Origin: CAWALV01 sp963782965
Lineage (GTDB): Bacteria; Actinomycetota; Actinomycetes; Acidothermales; Acidothermaceae
DNA length: 64,000 nt
Direction of reading: 5' to 3'
Assembly (NCBI GenBank): GCA_963782965.1
Contig: CAWALV010000002.1
Span: 248,001 to 312,000 of the forward strand
A program made the position numbers and the translations under genes. The notes beneath the pieces are model-generated. The model ran no database searches, was not told the origin of the DNA, and was given only the letters and a program-made list of their open reading frames with translations. Shown piece after piece: positions 8,556 through 15,914 of the stretch. Numbering within the stretch: the stretch's first letter is position 1; each line of letters opens with the position of its first letter.

Positions 8556-8941
8556 GGCCGACGGCCTGGCGCTACTCGACGCAGCGCGCGATCGAGGTCG
8601 TCAGCCAACTGGGCCGACGAGGCGGCCGCGGCCGCCGGCATGGCTCGCACCACGACGTCGGAACCGGCCGGCAGCATCGGCAACCGTGCTGCGACGAGGT
8701 GGCGGAGTTGGCGCCTGACCCGGTTGCGCACCACCGCGCCCCCCACCACCCGGCCGACCACGAAACCCGCCCGCGGCTGCACCTGTTCGGCGCCGAGCGC
8801 AGCAGCGGCATCGGCGTCGGCGTTGACGGACCGACGAACGCCGAGATGGACGACGAGACGCGGTGTTGTCGCGCGACGACCGCGCCGCAGCGCCGCAGTG
8901 AAGTCAGGGCGCCGCCGCAGCCGGGAGCCGGCGGGCAACAT
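8552..8941 (-). CDS. rnpA: Ribonuclease P protein component
   Basis: The basic 129-residue protein helps RNase P RNA process tRNA 5' ends. It starts MLPAGSRLRRRPDFTAALRRGRR, the normal beginning, and carries the family signature as RNRVRRQLRHLVAARL (R-N-x-x-[RK]-R). It lies directly after rpmH and before yidD, in the standard order. The central region is slightly expanded by Ala/Asp residues. Confidence 0.93.
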   Translation of the reverse strand: MLPAGSRLRRRPDFTAALRRGRRATTPRLVVHLGVRRSVNADADAAAALGAEQVQPRAGFVVGRVVGGAVVRNRVRRQLRHLVAARLPMLPAGSDVVVRAMPAAAAASSAQLADDLDRALRRVAPGRRP

Positions 8942-8964
8942 CAGTGGTCGTGCCTCCGTGGGTT

Positions 8965-9102
8965 TCAGGCCGAGAGGCCCTGGCGACCCTTTCGCCGCCG
9001 AGCCGCGATGATCGCCCGCCCTGCCCGAGTGCGCATACGCAACCGGAAGCCGTGGGTCTTAGCCCGCCGACGGTTATTCGGCTGGAACGTACGCTTACTC
9101 AC
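8965..9102 (-). CDS. rpmH: 50S ribosomal protein L34
   Basis: The product has 45 residues: VSKRTFQPNNRRRAKTHGFR, then LRMRTRAGRAIIAARRRKGR and QGLSA. This is the complete, highly conserved L34 sequence, so identity is certain despite the small size. The start is GTG at 9102. It is the first gene of the leftward rpmH-rnpA-yidD-yidC-jag-rsmG-parAB cluster; its promoter should lie in the rpmH-dnaA gap. Confidence 0.97.
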   Translation of the reverse strand: MSKRTFQPNNRRRAKTHGFRLRMRTRAGRAIIAARRRKGRQGLSA

Positions 9103-9633
9103 TCAGGGCTCCAGAAGCTCGGCAGATGCTACGGGTGCGGGCAGTTGCCGAGGCACCACAGGTCACAAGGAGCTACCACGGTAGTGGGGCGCGGAGAGCC
9201 GGTCAAACCGGCCCGGCCGCCGCGAGCCGTCAGCCCCGACGATCGGAACTGGTCGGCTGGATGCCCATTGGTTCCACTGGGCGCAACTTGTGGAGAACTG
9301 CTTGATGGCAGCCCGTCGGCGCTGTTAGCGTCCCAGCGACCGCCCTTCCCCACTGCGTCAACGAACCCACCCGAACAACGGCCAGCGTCGGACGACCCGA
9401 GCCGCCCGGGATGGCAACGTAGCTCGGTGCGGCGCACCTGTAACGAACTTTCGCCGGTGGATCGTCGCTCGAGTAACCCGCGGCACCAGCCGCTGGGTTC
9501 GCGCAACGTACACAGGTTGTGGACGACGGTGTGGACGGCTGGGGGAGATCTGAGGAAGAAAGCGTCATAACCACCGCAAAGTCGCGAGGGTTGTGCACAG
9601 AATGACCGGGTTGCAACGAAAGAGGGGTGCCGC
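9103..9633. other. rpmH-dnaA intergenic region, with DnaA-box-like sites
   Basis: This 531-bp divergent gap has no gene that I can support. DnaA-box-like 9-mers (consensus TTGTCCACA) occur at 9518-9526 (reverse strand TCGTCCACA, one mismatch), 9530-9538 (reverse CCGTCCACA, two mismatches) and 9591-9599 (TTGTGCACA, one mismatch). A weaker TTGTGGAGA lies near 9288. They cluster in the last 120 bp before dnaA, which fits autoregulation of the dnaA promoter by DnaA and possibly a minor part of the origin. Confidence 0.6.
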
Positions 9634-11115
9634 GTGTCGCTTCCACAGCAGGACGGCGCGCTGGAGTCGCTTCCGGATCTAGCGGCAATCTGGCACCGGA
9701 CCGTGCAGCGCCTCGCCGCCCAGGGTGAACTCTCCCCGCAATTTCAGGCGTGGATCTCGCTGACCCGCCCGCTCGCGCTGGTGGAGGACACCGCCGTTCT
9801 CGCCGCACCCCACGACTATGCGAAGGAAATCCTCGAAAGCCGTCTTCGGCCGGCACTGACCGCGGCTCTCGCCGCGGAGATCGGTCGAGAGGTGCGGGTT
9901 GCGGTAACGGTCGAGCCGGCGGGCGACGAGCCGGCAAATCCGACGGCGGACGCCGACGCGCCGGAGCCGGCTGACGACGAGGCCGCGGCGACGGGCCCGG
10001 CGGCTGCCGACACCTTCGCCCCGCAGCCGGCGCCGTCCCACCCCGGGACCGGGCGCGAACCCGGCAGTCGCCGCGAGATCGAGCCCGCCAGGCTGAACCC
10101 CAAGTACACGTTCGAGACCTTCGTGATCGGCGCGAGCAACCGCTTCGCGCACGCGGCCGCCGTCGCGGTGGCGGAAGCGCCGGCGAAGGCGTACAACCCG
10201 CTCTTCATCTACGGCGACTCCGGCCTCGGCAAGACGCACCTGCTCCACGCGATCGGCCACTACGCCATGAGTCTTTTCCAGGGCGCCCGGGTGCGCTACG
10301 TCAGCTCCGAAGAGTTCACCAACGATTTCATCAACTCGATCCGCGACAGCAAGGCGGAGGGCTTCCGCCGGCGGTACCGCGAGGTCGACGTCCTCCTTGT
10401 CGACGACATCCAGTTCCTGGAGAACAAGGAACAGACGCAGGAGGAGTTCTTCCACACGTTCAACACCCTGCACAACGCGAACAAGCAGATCGTGATCTCG
10501 AGTGACCGCCCACCAAAGCAGCTGGTCACGCTGGAAGATCGGCTTCGCAACCGGTTCGAGTGGGGCCTCCTCACCGACGTCCAGCCGCCCGAGCTCGAGA
10601 CCCGAATCGCGATCTTGCGCAAGAAGGCCGCGCAGGAGCGGCTGAACGTCCCGAACGAGGTGATGGAGTTCATTGCCAGTAAGATCGCCAGCAACATCCG
10701 GGAGCTCGAGGGCGCGCTGATCCGGGTCACGGCGTTCGCCAGCCTCAACCGGCAAGGCGTCGATCTTGCGCTGGCGGAGATCGTCCTCAAGGACCTCATC
10801 CCCGACAATCAGGGCCCCGAGATCACCGCCGCCACGATCATGGCCGAGACCGGCACGTACTTCGGCATCTCGCTGGAAGACCTGTGTGGTTCTTCCCGCA
10901 GCCGCGTGCTGGTGACGGCTCGCCAGGTGGCGATGTACCTCTGCCGCGAGCTCACCGACCTGTCGTTGCCCAAGATCGGCCAGCATTTCGGTGGCCGCGA
11001 CCACACCACCGTCATGCATGCCGACCGGAAGATCCGCTCGCTGATGGCGGAACGGCGTTCCATCTACAACCAGGTCACCGAACTCACTAATCGGATCAAA
11101 TCGCGTGCCAGGTAG
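9634..11115 (+). CDS. dnaA: Chromosomal replication initiator DnaA
   Basis: The 493-residue protein starts at GTG, preceded by AGAGGGG. Domain I (1-~90) contacts helicase partners. Domain II (~95-150) is a short Ala/Glu/Pro-rich linker, much shorter than in Streptomyces. Domain III is the AAA+ ATPase, with Walker A GDSGLGKT at 194-201, VDVLLVDDIQFLENKEQTQEEFFHTFN (Walker B), and the sensor-2 region IRELEGALIRV. Domain IV has the DNA-binding signature ELTDLSLPKIGQHFGGRDHTTVMHA. It opens oriC by binding DnaA boxes. Boxes occur on both sides of the gene, and a hairpin follows its stop. Confidence 0.98.
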   Translation: MSLPQQDGALESLPDLAAIWHRTVQRLAAQGELSPQFQAWISLTRPLALVEDTAVLAAPHDYAKEILESRLRPALTAALAAEIGREVRVAVTVEPAGDEPANPTADADAPEPADDEAAATGPAAADTFAPQPAPSHPGTGREPGSRREIEPARLNPKYTFETFVIGASNRFAHAAAVAVAEAPAKAYNPLFIYGDSGLGKTHLLHAIGHYAMSLFQGARVRYVSSEEFTNDFINSIRDSKAEGFRRRYREVDVLLVDDIQFLENKEQTQEEFFHTFNTLHNANKQIVISSDRPPKQLVTLEDRLRNRFEWGLLTDVQPPELETRIAILRKKAAQERLNVPNEVMEFIASKIASNIRELEGALIRVTAFASLNRQGVDLALAEIVLKDLIPDNQGPEITAATIMAETGTYFGISLEDLCGSSRSRVLVTARQVAMYLCRELTDLSLPKIGQHFGGRDHTTVMHADRKIRSLMAERRSIYNQVTELTNRIKSRAR

Positions 11116-11130
11116 AGCGCCATGCCGTCG

Positions 11131-11154
11131 TGAAGGACCCGGACTAGTCCTTCA
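11131..11154 (+). terminator. Hairpin after dnaA
   Basis: An 8-bp perfect stem, TGAAGGAC / GTCCTTCA, with an 8-base loop lies 15 bases after the dnaA stop. There is no T-run after it, so termination is possible but unproven. It could equally be a structural element at the edge of oriC. Confidence 0.4.
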
Positions 11155-11386
11155 TGGTCACTGTGCACACCCTGGGGACAACTCTGTGGACCACAGCCGG
11201 TCAGTCGTGGGAACACCGCCACGACCCGAGGACAAGGTGTGGGCCGGCCGGCTGGATCGGTTCGCCTTTCCCCAGGCCATCGACCCGAAAGCTGCCGCCG
11301 TCCACACCTTGTCCGCCCGCCATCTCGCCCGCGACCTGCGCAAAGTCGAGTCGTCCACAGTTTCCACCGCGCTGAATACGACGTCT

Positions 11387-11421
11387 CTGAGATCTGGATC
11401 TGCAAAGACAAGAGATCTCAG
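11387..11421. repeat. 9-bp inverted repeat in oriC region
   Basis: CTGAGATCT at 11387-11395 and AGATCTCAG at 11413-11421 are perfectly complementary, separated by 17 bases. The spacer is relatively AT-rich for this genome. Confidence 0.6.
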
Positions 11422-11607
11422 GCCGACCCCATCGAACAGATCCGTCAGCAGCCGGATCGCTCCTGATGCGGATCGTGTCGGGCGCCCGTGGAACGATGCG
11501 CGAGACGCCGGAGTGGCATTCCGTCGTCGTGCCCTGAAAGTGCGCCACGAACGTGCTGGAACGTGCCATCAAGTGGATCATCGGTGCCATGAACAGGCAG
11601 GTGTGAA

Positions 11608-12837
11608 GTGAGGTTCCAAGTCGAGCGCGATGTGTTCGCCGAAGCGGTCGCCTGGGCTGCGCGAACGTTGCCGACGCGTCCCCCTGTTCCGGTGCTGGCC
11701 GGGTTGTTGCTCGAGGCCGGTTCACCTGCGACGACCGGCGAGGCCCTGGCGCTGTCCAGCTTCGACTACGAAATCTCGGCACATGCGTCGGTCGACGCCA
11801 CGGTGGCCGAACCCGGCCGGGTTCTCGTCTCGGGCAGACTGCTGGCCGAGATCAGTCGTAGCTTGCCGGCTCAGCCGGTCGACGTGACCGTCGACGGCGC
11901 GCGGGTCGTCGTCGCCTGTGGCACAGCGCGGTTTACGTTGCCGATGCTGCCGGTCGACGACTACCCAGCACTCCCGCAGATGCCTTCGGTTGCCGGCAGC
12001 GTCGGCGCCGATCTGTTCGCCTCGGCCGTGGCCCAGGTTGCGGTGGCCGCCGGCCGCGACGACACGTTGCCGGTGCTGACCGGCGTGCGGATCGAGATCG
12101 AGGGCGAGCGGGTCACTCTCGCCGCGACGGACCGCTACCGCTTGGCCGTCCGCGAGCTGGTTTGGCAACCGGAGCGGGCCGACTATTCCGCGGTTGCGCT
12201 CGTCCCCGCTCGCACTCTTGCGGATACAGCGAAGGCGTTGACCGGCGGCGCCCAGGTCACCATCGCCTTGTCATCGAGCGGTGAGAGTGGCGAAGGTCTG
12301 ATCGGGTTCACCGGTCGTGGCAGCAGCGGCACCGGTACCGGAGGCCCGAGCGCGCACGCCGGTGAACGGCGCACGACCACGCGCTTGCTCGACGGTGAGT
12401 ACGTGAAGTACCGCTCGTTGCTTCCGAGTGACTGCACGGCTGTCGGGCACGTCGAGACCGCGTCCTTCATGGAAGCCGTGAAGCGGGTGTCGTTGGTGGC
12501 TCCGCGCAACACTCCGGTTCGGTTGACCTTCGGCGCCGACCGGGTCGTGCTGGAAGCCGGTACGGGCGAGGAAGCGCAAGCCTTCGAGTCACTCGACGCG
12601 TCGTTCGAAGCACGCGACTCCGACGCCGAGGAATTCTCCATCGCGTTCAATCCGGCTTACTTACTCGACGGTCTGGGCGCCGTCGACGCCGAACAAACCC
12701 GACTCGATTTCACGACGCCGAGCAAGCCCGCCGTCCTGCGTGGGGCGAAGAAGGGCGACGCCGCCGACGGCACCGACGCGAAATCCTCCGACGACGACTA
12801 CCGCTACCTCCTGATGCCGGTCCGGCTGGCAGGCTGA
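11608..12837 (+). CDS. dnaN: DNA polymerase III sliding clamp (beta subunit)
   Basis: The 409-residue protein starts at GTG (MRFQVERDVFAEAVAWAARTLPTRPPVPVLAGLLLEA, the typical actinobacterial beginning). Three repeated clamp domains are recognisable: FTLPMLPVDDYPALPQMP in domain 1, GRDDTLPVLTGVRIEIEGERVTLAATDRYRLAVREL in domain 2, and the C-terminal YRYLLMPVRLAG that closes the fold and the protein-binding pocket. It gives processivity to polymerase III and binds many partners. A Gly/Ser/Thr-rich insertion (GRGSSGTGTGGPSAHAGE) at about residues 233-250, and a short Asp/Gly/Ala insert near the C-terminus, are longer than in close families. Confidence 0.97.
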   Translation: MRFQVERDVFAEAVAWAARTLPTRPPVPVLAGLLLEAGSPATTGEALALSSFDYEISAHASVDATVAEPGRVLVSGRLLAEISRSLPAQPVDVTVDGARVVVACGTARFTLPMLPVDDYPALPQMPSVAGSVGADLFASAVAQVAVAAGRDDTLPVLTGVRIEIEGERVTLAATDRYRLAVRELVWQPERADYSAVALVPARTLADTAKALTGGAQVTIALSSSGESGEGLIGFTGRGSSGTGTGGPSAHAGERRTTTRLLDGEYVKYRSLLPSDCTAVGHVETASFMEAVKRVSLVAPRNTPVRLTFGADRVVLEAGTGEEAQAFESLDASFEARDSDAEEFSIAFNPAYLLDGLGAVDAEQTRLDFTTPSKPAVLRGAKKGDAADGTDAKSSDDDYRYLLMPVRLAG

Positions 12838-12872
12838 CGGGGTCGACGCACCTGAGCTGGAGGTAGGAAGAC

Positions 12873-13826
12873 ATGGCGAGCGGGTTCCAGATCGGGATGG
12901 TCGGGCTGGGCCGCATGGGCGGCAACATGCGCGAACGGATGCGCGGTGCCGGTCTCACGGTCGTCGGCTACGACCGCAACCCGGATGTCAGCGATGCCAC
13001 CAGTCTCGAAGACCTGGTCGCGAAGTTGGACGCACCGCGCAAGGTCTGGGTTATGGTCCCGGCCGGCGAGCCGACCCGGCAGACCATCGAGCAGCTCGGC
13101 GCACTCCTCGAATCAGGCGACATCGTCATCGATGGCGGCAACTCGAAATACACCGACGACCGGGTGCACGCCGATGCGCTCGGCAAGAAAGGCATCGGCT
13201 TCGTCGACGTCGGCGTTTCCGGTGGCGTGTGGGGTCGTGTGTACGGCTACGCATTGATGGTCGGCGGCGACCGAGACCACGTCGCGCAGGTCCAACCGGC
13301 GTTCGACGCACTCAAGCCCGACGACGAGTTCGGTTTCGTGCATGCTGGCGCGGTCGGCGCCGGGCACTTCGTGAAGATGGTTCACAACGGCATCGAGTAC
13401 GGCATGATGCAGGCCTACGCCGAGGGCTACGAACTACTCGCTGCCACCGACCTGGTCGACGACGTCCCAGGTGTCTTCAAGAGCTGGCGTTCAGGCACCG
13501 TGATCCGCTCTTGGCTCCTTGACCTGCTCGACGCCTCGCTCGGTGCCGACCCCAAGCTCGACAAGGTGCGTGGCTGGGCCGAAGACTCCGGCGAGGGGCG
13601 CTGGACCATCGAGGCGGCGATCGATCATGCCGTCCCACTTCCGGTCATCACTGCGGCGCTGTTCGCGCGCTTTGGCTCGCGACAGGATGATTCTCCCGCG
13701 ATGAAGGTCGTTGCTTCGCTGCGTAACCAGTTCGGCGGGCACGCGATCCTGCCGGAGACCGCGGCCGGCAGTCAGACCGGCGAGGGTACGGGTGCTACCG
13801 CCGGAGTGACCGAGCACCGCGGCTGA
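12873..13826 (+). CDS. gnd: 6-phosphogluconate dehydrogenase, decarboxylating (short form)
   Basis: The 317-residue protein starts at ATG 12873 after GGAGGTAGG. It has a Rossmann motif MVGLGRMGGNM, the VIDGGNSKYTDD substrate loop, the ISGGxxG-like VGVSGGVWG, and the catalytic GAGHFVKMVHNGIEYGMMQAYAEGY (Lys and His-Asn of the active site). At ~320 residues it belongs to the short, often NAD-linked GndA/YqeC-type group lacking the extra C-terminal domain of the 470-residue enzyme. It makes ribulose-5-phosphate in the pentose phosphate pathway. Its position between dnaN and recF is a known arrangement in Streptomyces-like actinobacteria. Confidence 0.94.
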   Translation: MASGFQIGMVGLGRMGGNMRERMRGAGLTVVGYDRNPDVSDATSLEDLVAKLDAPRKVWVMVPAGEPTRQTIEQLGALLESGDIVIDGGNSKYTDDRVHADALGKKGIGFVDVGVSGGVWGRVYGYALMVGGDRDHVAQVQPAFDALKPDDEFGFVHAGAVGAGHFVKMVHNGIEYGMMQAYAEGYELLAATDLVDDVPGVFKSWRSGTVIRSWLLDLLDASLGADPKLDKVRGWAEDSGEGRWTIEAAIDHAVPLPVITAALFARFGSRQDDSPAMKVVASLRNQFGGHAILPETAAGSQTGEGTGATAGVTEHRG

Positions 13827-13837
13827 CCGGCGATGCC

Positions 13838-14974
13838 GTGCACCTGACCCACCTGTCGCTGACCGACTTCCGTTCTTACCCGAGCGCGGAGCTCGCGCTG
13901 GAGCCCGGAATAACCGCACTCGTCGGGCCCAACGGGCAGGGCAAGACCAACCTTGTCGAAGCGGTCGGTTATCTCGCGACGCTCGCCAGCCACCGGGTCG
14001 CGACTGATGCCCCGCTGGTTCGCGCCGGGGCTGAGCGGGCCGTCGTCCGCGGCGTGGTGATGCGTGACGGGCGCGCCCTGCTGGCCGAGGTCGAGATCAA
14101 CCCGGGTCGGGCGAACCGGGCTCGGGTCAACAAGGCGCCGTTGTCGCGGCCGCGTGAAGTACTGGGCCTGCTCCGCACGGTGTTGTTCGCTCCCGAAGAC
14201 CTCGCGATGGTCAAGGGCGACCCCGCGGAACGCCGCCGCTTTCTCGACGAACTCCTCGTGTTGCGGCTGCCTCGCCTCGCCGGCGTGCGGGCCGACTACG
14301 AGCGTGTGCTCAAGCAGCGCAACGCTTTGCTCAAGACCGCCGGGCAGGCCCGCCGGGCGGGTGGCGCCGACCTGCGCACCCTCGATGTCTGGGACGCCCA
14401 CCTGGCCCGGGCCGGGGCGCAACTCCTCACGGCTCGGTTGGAGTTGCTCGACGTCCTGCGGCCGCTGGTCGACAAGGCATACGCGGCCGTGGCGGCAGCC
14501 GACACGACGACCACGATCGACTACCTGAGTTCGATGTCGGAGGGTTCGCGCGACGCCGCGTTGCAGCCTGATCAGGATGTGCTCGAGGCCGCGTTGTTGG
14601 CAGCGCTGGCCGATGCGCGCTCGGCCGAACTCGAACGCGGCGTGACACTGGTCGGCCCGCATCGCGACGACCTGCTGCTGAAGGTCGCAGACCTGCCGGC
14701 ACGCGGGTACGCGAGCCACGGCGAGTCCTGGTCGTACGCGCTCGCACTGCGGCTGGCCTCCTACGACGTGTTGCGCAGCGACGGCGGCGAGCCCGTGCTG
14801 ATCCTCGACGACGTCTTCGCCGAACTCGACGCGGGCCGCCGCGCCCGGTTGGCGGAGCTGGTCGCTCCTGCGGAACAGGTCTTGATCACCGCAGCCGTCG
14901 CGGCCGACGTCCCCGATGCGCTGTCCGGAGCCCGCTTCGACGTCGCGGCCGGGGAGGTGCGCCGTGTCCGATAG
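13838..14974 (+). CDS. recF: DNA replication and repair protein RecF
   Basis: The 378-residue protein starts at GTG. It is an SMC-like ABC ATPase that loads RecA at gaps. Walker A is VGPNGQGKTNLVEAVGYLATLASHR; the ABC signature region is ASHGESWSYALALRLASYDVL; Walker B is PVLILDDVFAELDAGRRARLAELV. LRTVLFAPEDLAMVKGDPAERRRFLDELL is the family motif in the middle. It overlaps the following dciA gene by 11 bases, consistent with the usual dnaN-(gnd)-recF-dciA-gyrB operon. Confidence 0.96.
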   Translation: MHLTHLSLTDFRSYPSAELALEPGITALVGPNGQGKTNLVEAVGYLATLASHRVATDAPLVRAGAERAVVRGVVMRDGRALLAEVEINPGRANRARVNKAPLSRPREVLGLLRTVLFAPEDLAMVKGDPAERRRFLDELLVLRLPRLAGVRADYERVLKQRNALLKTAGQARRAGGADLRTLDVWDAHLARAGAQLLTARLELLDVLRPLVDKAYAAVAAADTTTTIDYLSSMSEGSRDAALQPDQDVLEAALLAALADARSAELERGVTLVGPHRDDLLLKVADLPARGYASHGESWSYALALRLASYDVLRSDGGEPVLILDDVFAELDAGRRARLAELVAPAEQVLITAAVAADVPDALSGARFDVAAGEVRRVR

Positions 14975-15566
14975 CACCGACGGGTCGGACGCCGCCGGGC
15001 CGGAGCCGGGCCCGGACGCCACCGACGCCACCGACGCCACCGAAGCTACCGACGCCGACGACACCGACGACTCCTCAGCGCACGGCGGGCCCGGGCTGTC
15101 CGGGATCGACCTGGCGCGCGCGGCGCTTGCCCGAGCGCGAACCGAGGCGCGGGCGCGCGGCCGGACCGCCGGCGGGCGTTCGCAGCGGCGGGCGGCGTCC
15201 AGCCGGGAACCGGGCGACCCCGAGCCGCTGGGCGACACCCTCGACCGGCTGCTCACCGAGCGCGGCTGGGACGTCCCGGCGGCGATCGCCGGCGTCACCC
15301 AGCGCTGGGCGGAGATCGCCGGCGCCGATCTTGCGGCGCATTGCCGGCCGGAGCGATTCGCCGACGGCGTTCTGTTCCTGGTGGCGGAGTCGACCGCCTG
15401 GGCGACGCAGGTCCGGCTGCTCGTGCCACAACTGCGCACGCGGCTGGACGACGTGGTGGGCCGGGGCGTGGTGTCGCGGGTCGAGGTGCACGGCCCCACC
15501 GGTCCCGACTGGCGGCGTGGCCCGCTGCGGGTGCGCGGCCCGGGCCCGCGCGACACCTACGGTTGA
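14964..15566 (+). CDS. dciA: DciA-type helicase loader/operator (DUF721)
   Basis: The 200-residue protein starts at GTG 14964, inside the end of recF. The first ~45 residues are a repetitive acidic tail (units of A-T-D), followed by a basic Arg/Ala linker. The DUF721 domain is at ~80-190: LGDTLDRLLTERGWDVPAAIAGVTQRWAEIAGADLAAHCRPERFADGVLFLVAESTAWATQVRLLVPQL. DciA works with the replicative helicase DnaB in bacteria lacking DnaC/DnaI. Its place between recF and gyrB is the standard one in actinobacteria. Confidence 0.9.
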   Translation: MSDSTDGSDAAGPEPGPDATDATDATEATDADDTDDSSAHGGPGLSGIDLARAALARARTEARARGRTAGGRSQRRAASSREPGDPEPLGDTLDRLLTERGWDVPAAIAGVTQRWAEIAGADLAAHCRPERFADGVLFLVAESTAWATQVRLLVPQLRTRLDDVVGRGVVSRVEVHGPTGPDWRRGPLRVRGPGPRDTYG

Positions 15567-15914
15567 CGGCGGCGGCCGCCGGTGTCGCCGCGCGGCGCTA
15601 CGTCGCACTGGGACCGCAGAGTTTCGCCGGGGTTGGCGGTGGCCCCTCGAGGCCGGTATCCACAGGGGCGCACGTATGGGGACCCACGCCGCCCCGCGCT
15701 GAGCGGGGAGCGCCCAAGCTGGGTGCCTTGTAACCCCATTCCTGGTGAGCCGCCCGGTACAATGGACACCATTCCCCATCCGCCAGCTGCCCTGTACGTC
15801 CGTCAGAAGCGATCGGCATCTCTGGACGCCGCGGAGTGCAGCCCGACCAACGCGTGCGCATCTTTGGGCGACCACCGTCACCCGCGTGCCGCGCGGCAGG
15901 AGGCTTCCGTACCC
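15567..15914 (+). other. dciA-gyrB intergenic region, candidate gyrB promoter
   Basis: The frame of gyrB is open through this 348-bp gap, but the translation there is Arg/Pro-rich and not GyrB-like, so I treat it as a leader. A good -10 hexamer, TACAAT, lies at 15758-15763 with no convincing -35 at the right spacing. Such weakly defined promoters are common at supercoiling-responsive gyrase genes. Nothing else is recognisable. Confidence 0.4.

Larger units (their letters stand above)
11116..11607. other. oriC: Probable oriC (dnaA-dnaN intergenic region)
   Basis: This 492-bp non-coding region lies at the usual actinobacterial oriC position. DnaA-box-like 9-mers are CTGTGCACA at 11161-11169, reverse TTGTCCCCA at 11173-11181, reverse TGGTCCACA at 11185-11193, CCGTCCACA at 11298-11306 and TCGTCCACA at 11351-11359. 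Each differs from TTGTCCACA by one or two bases. A less GC-rich stretch at about 11380-11425 contains a 9-bp perfect inverted repeat and could be part of the unwinding region. Boxes occur in both orientations. The role as origin is inferred from position and boxes. Confidence 0.75.
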
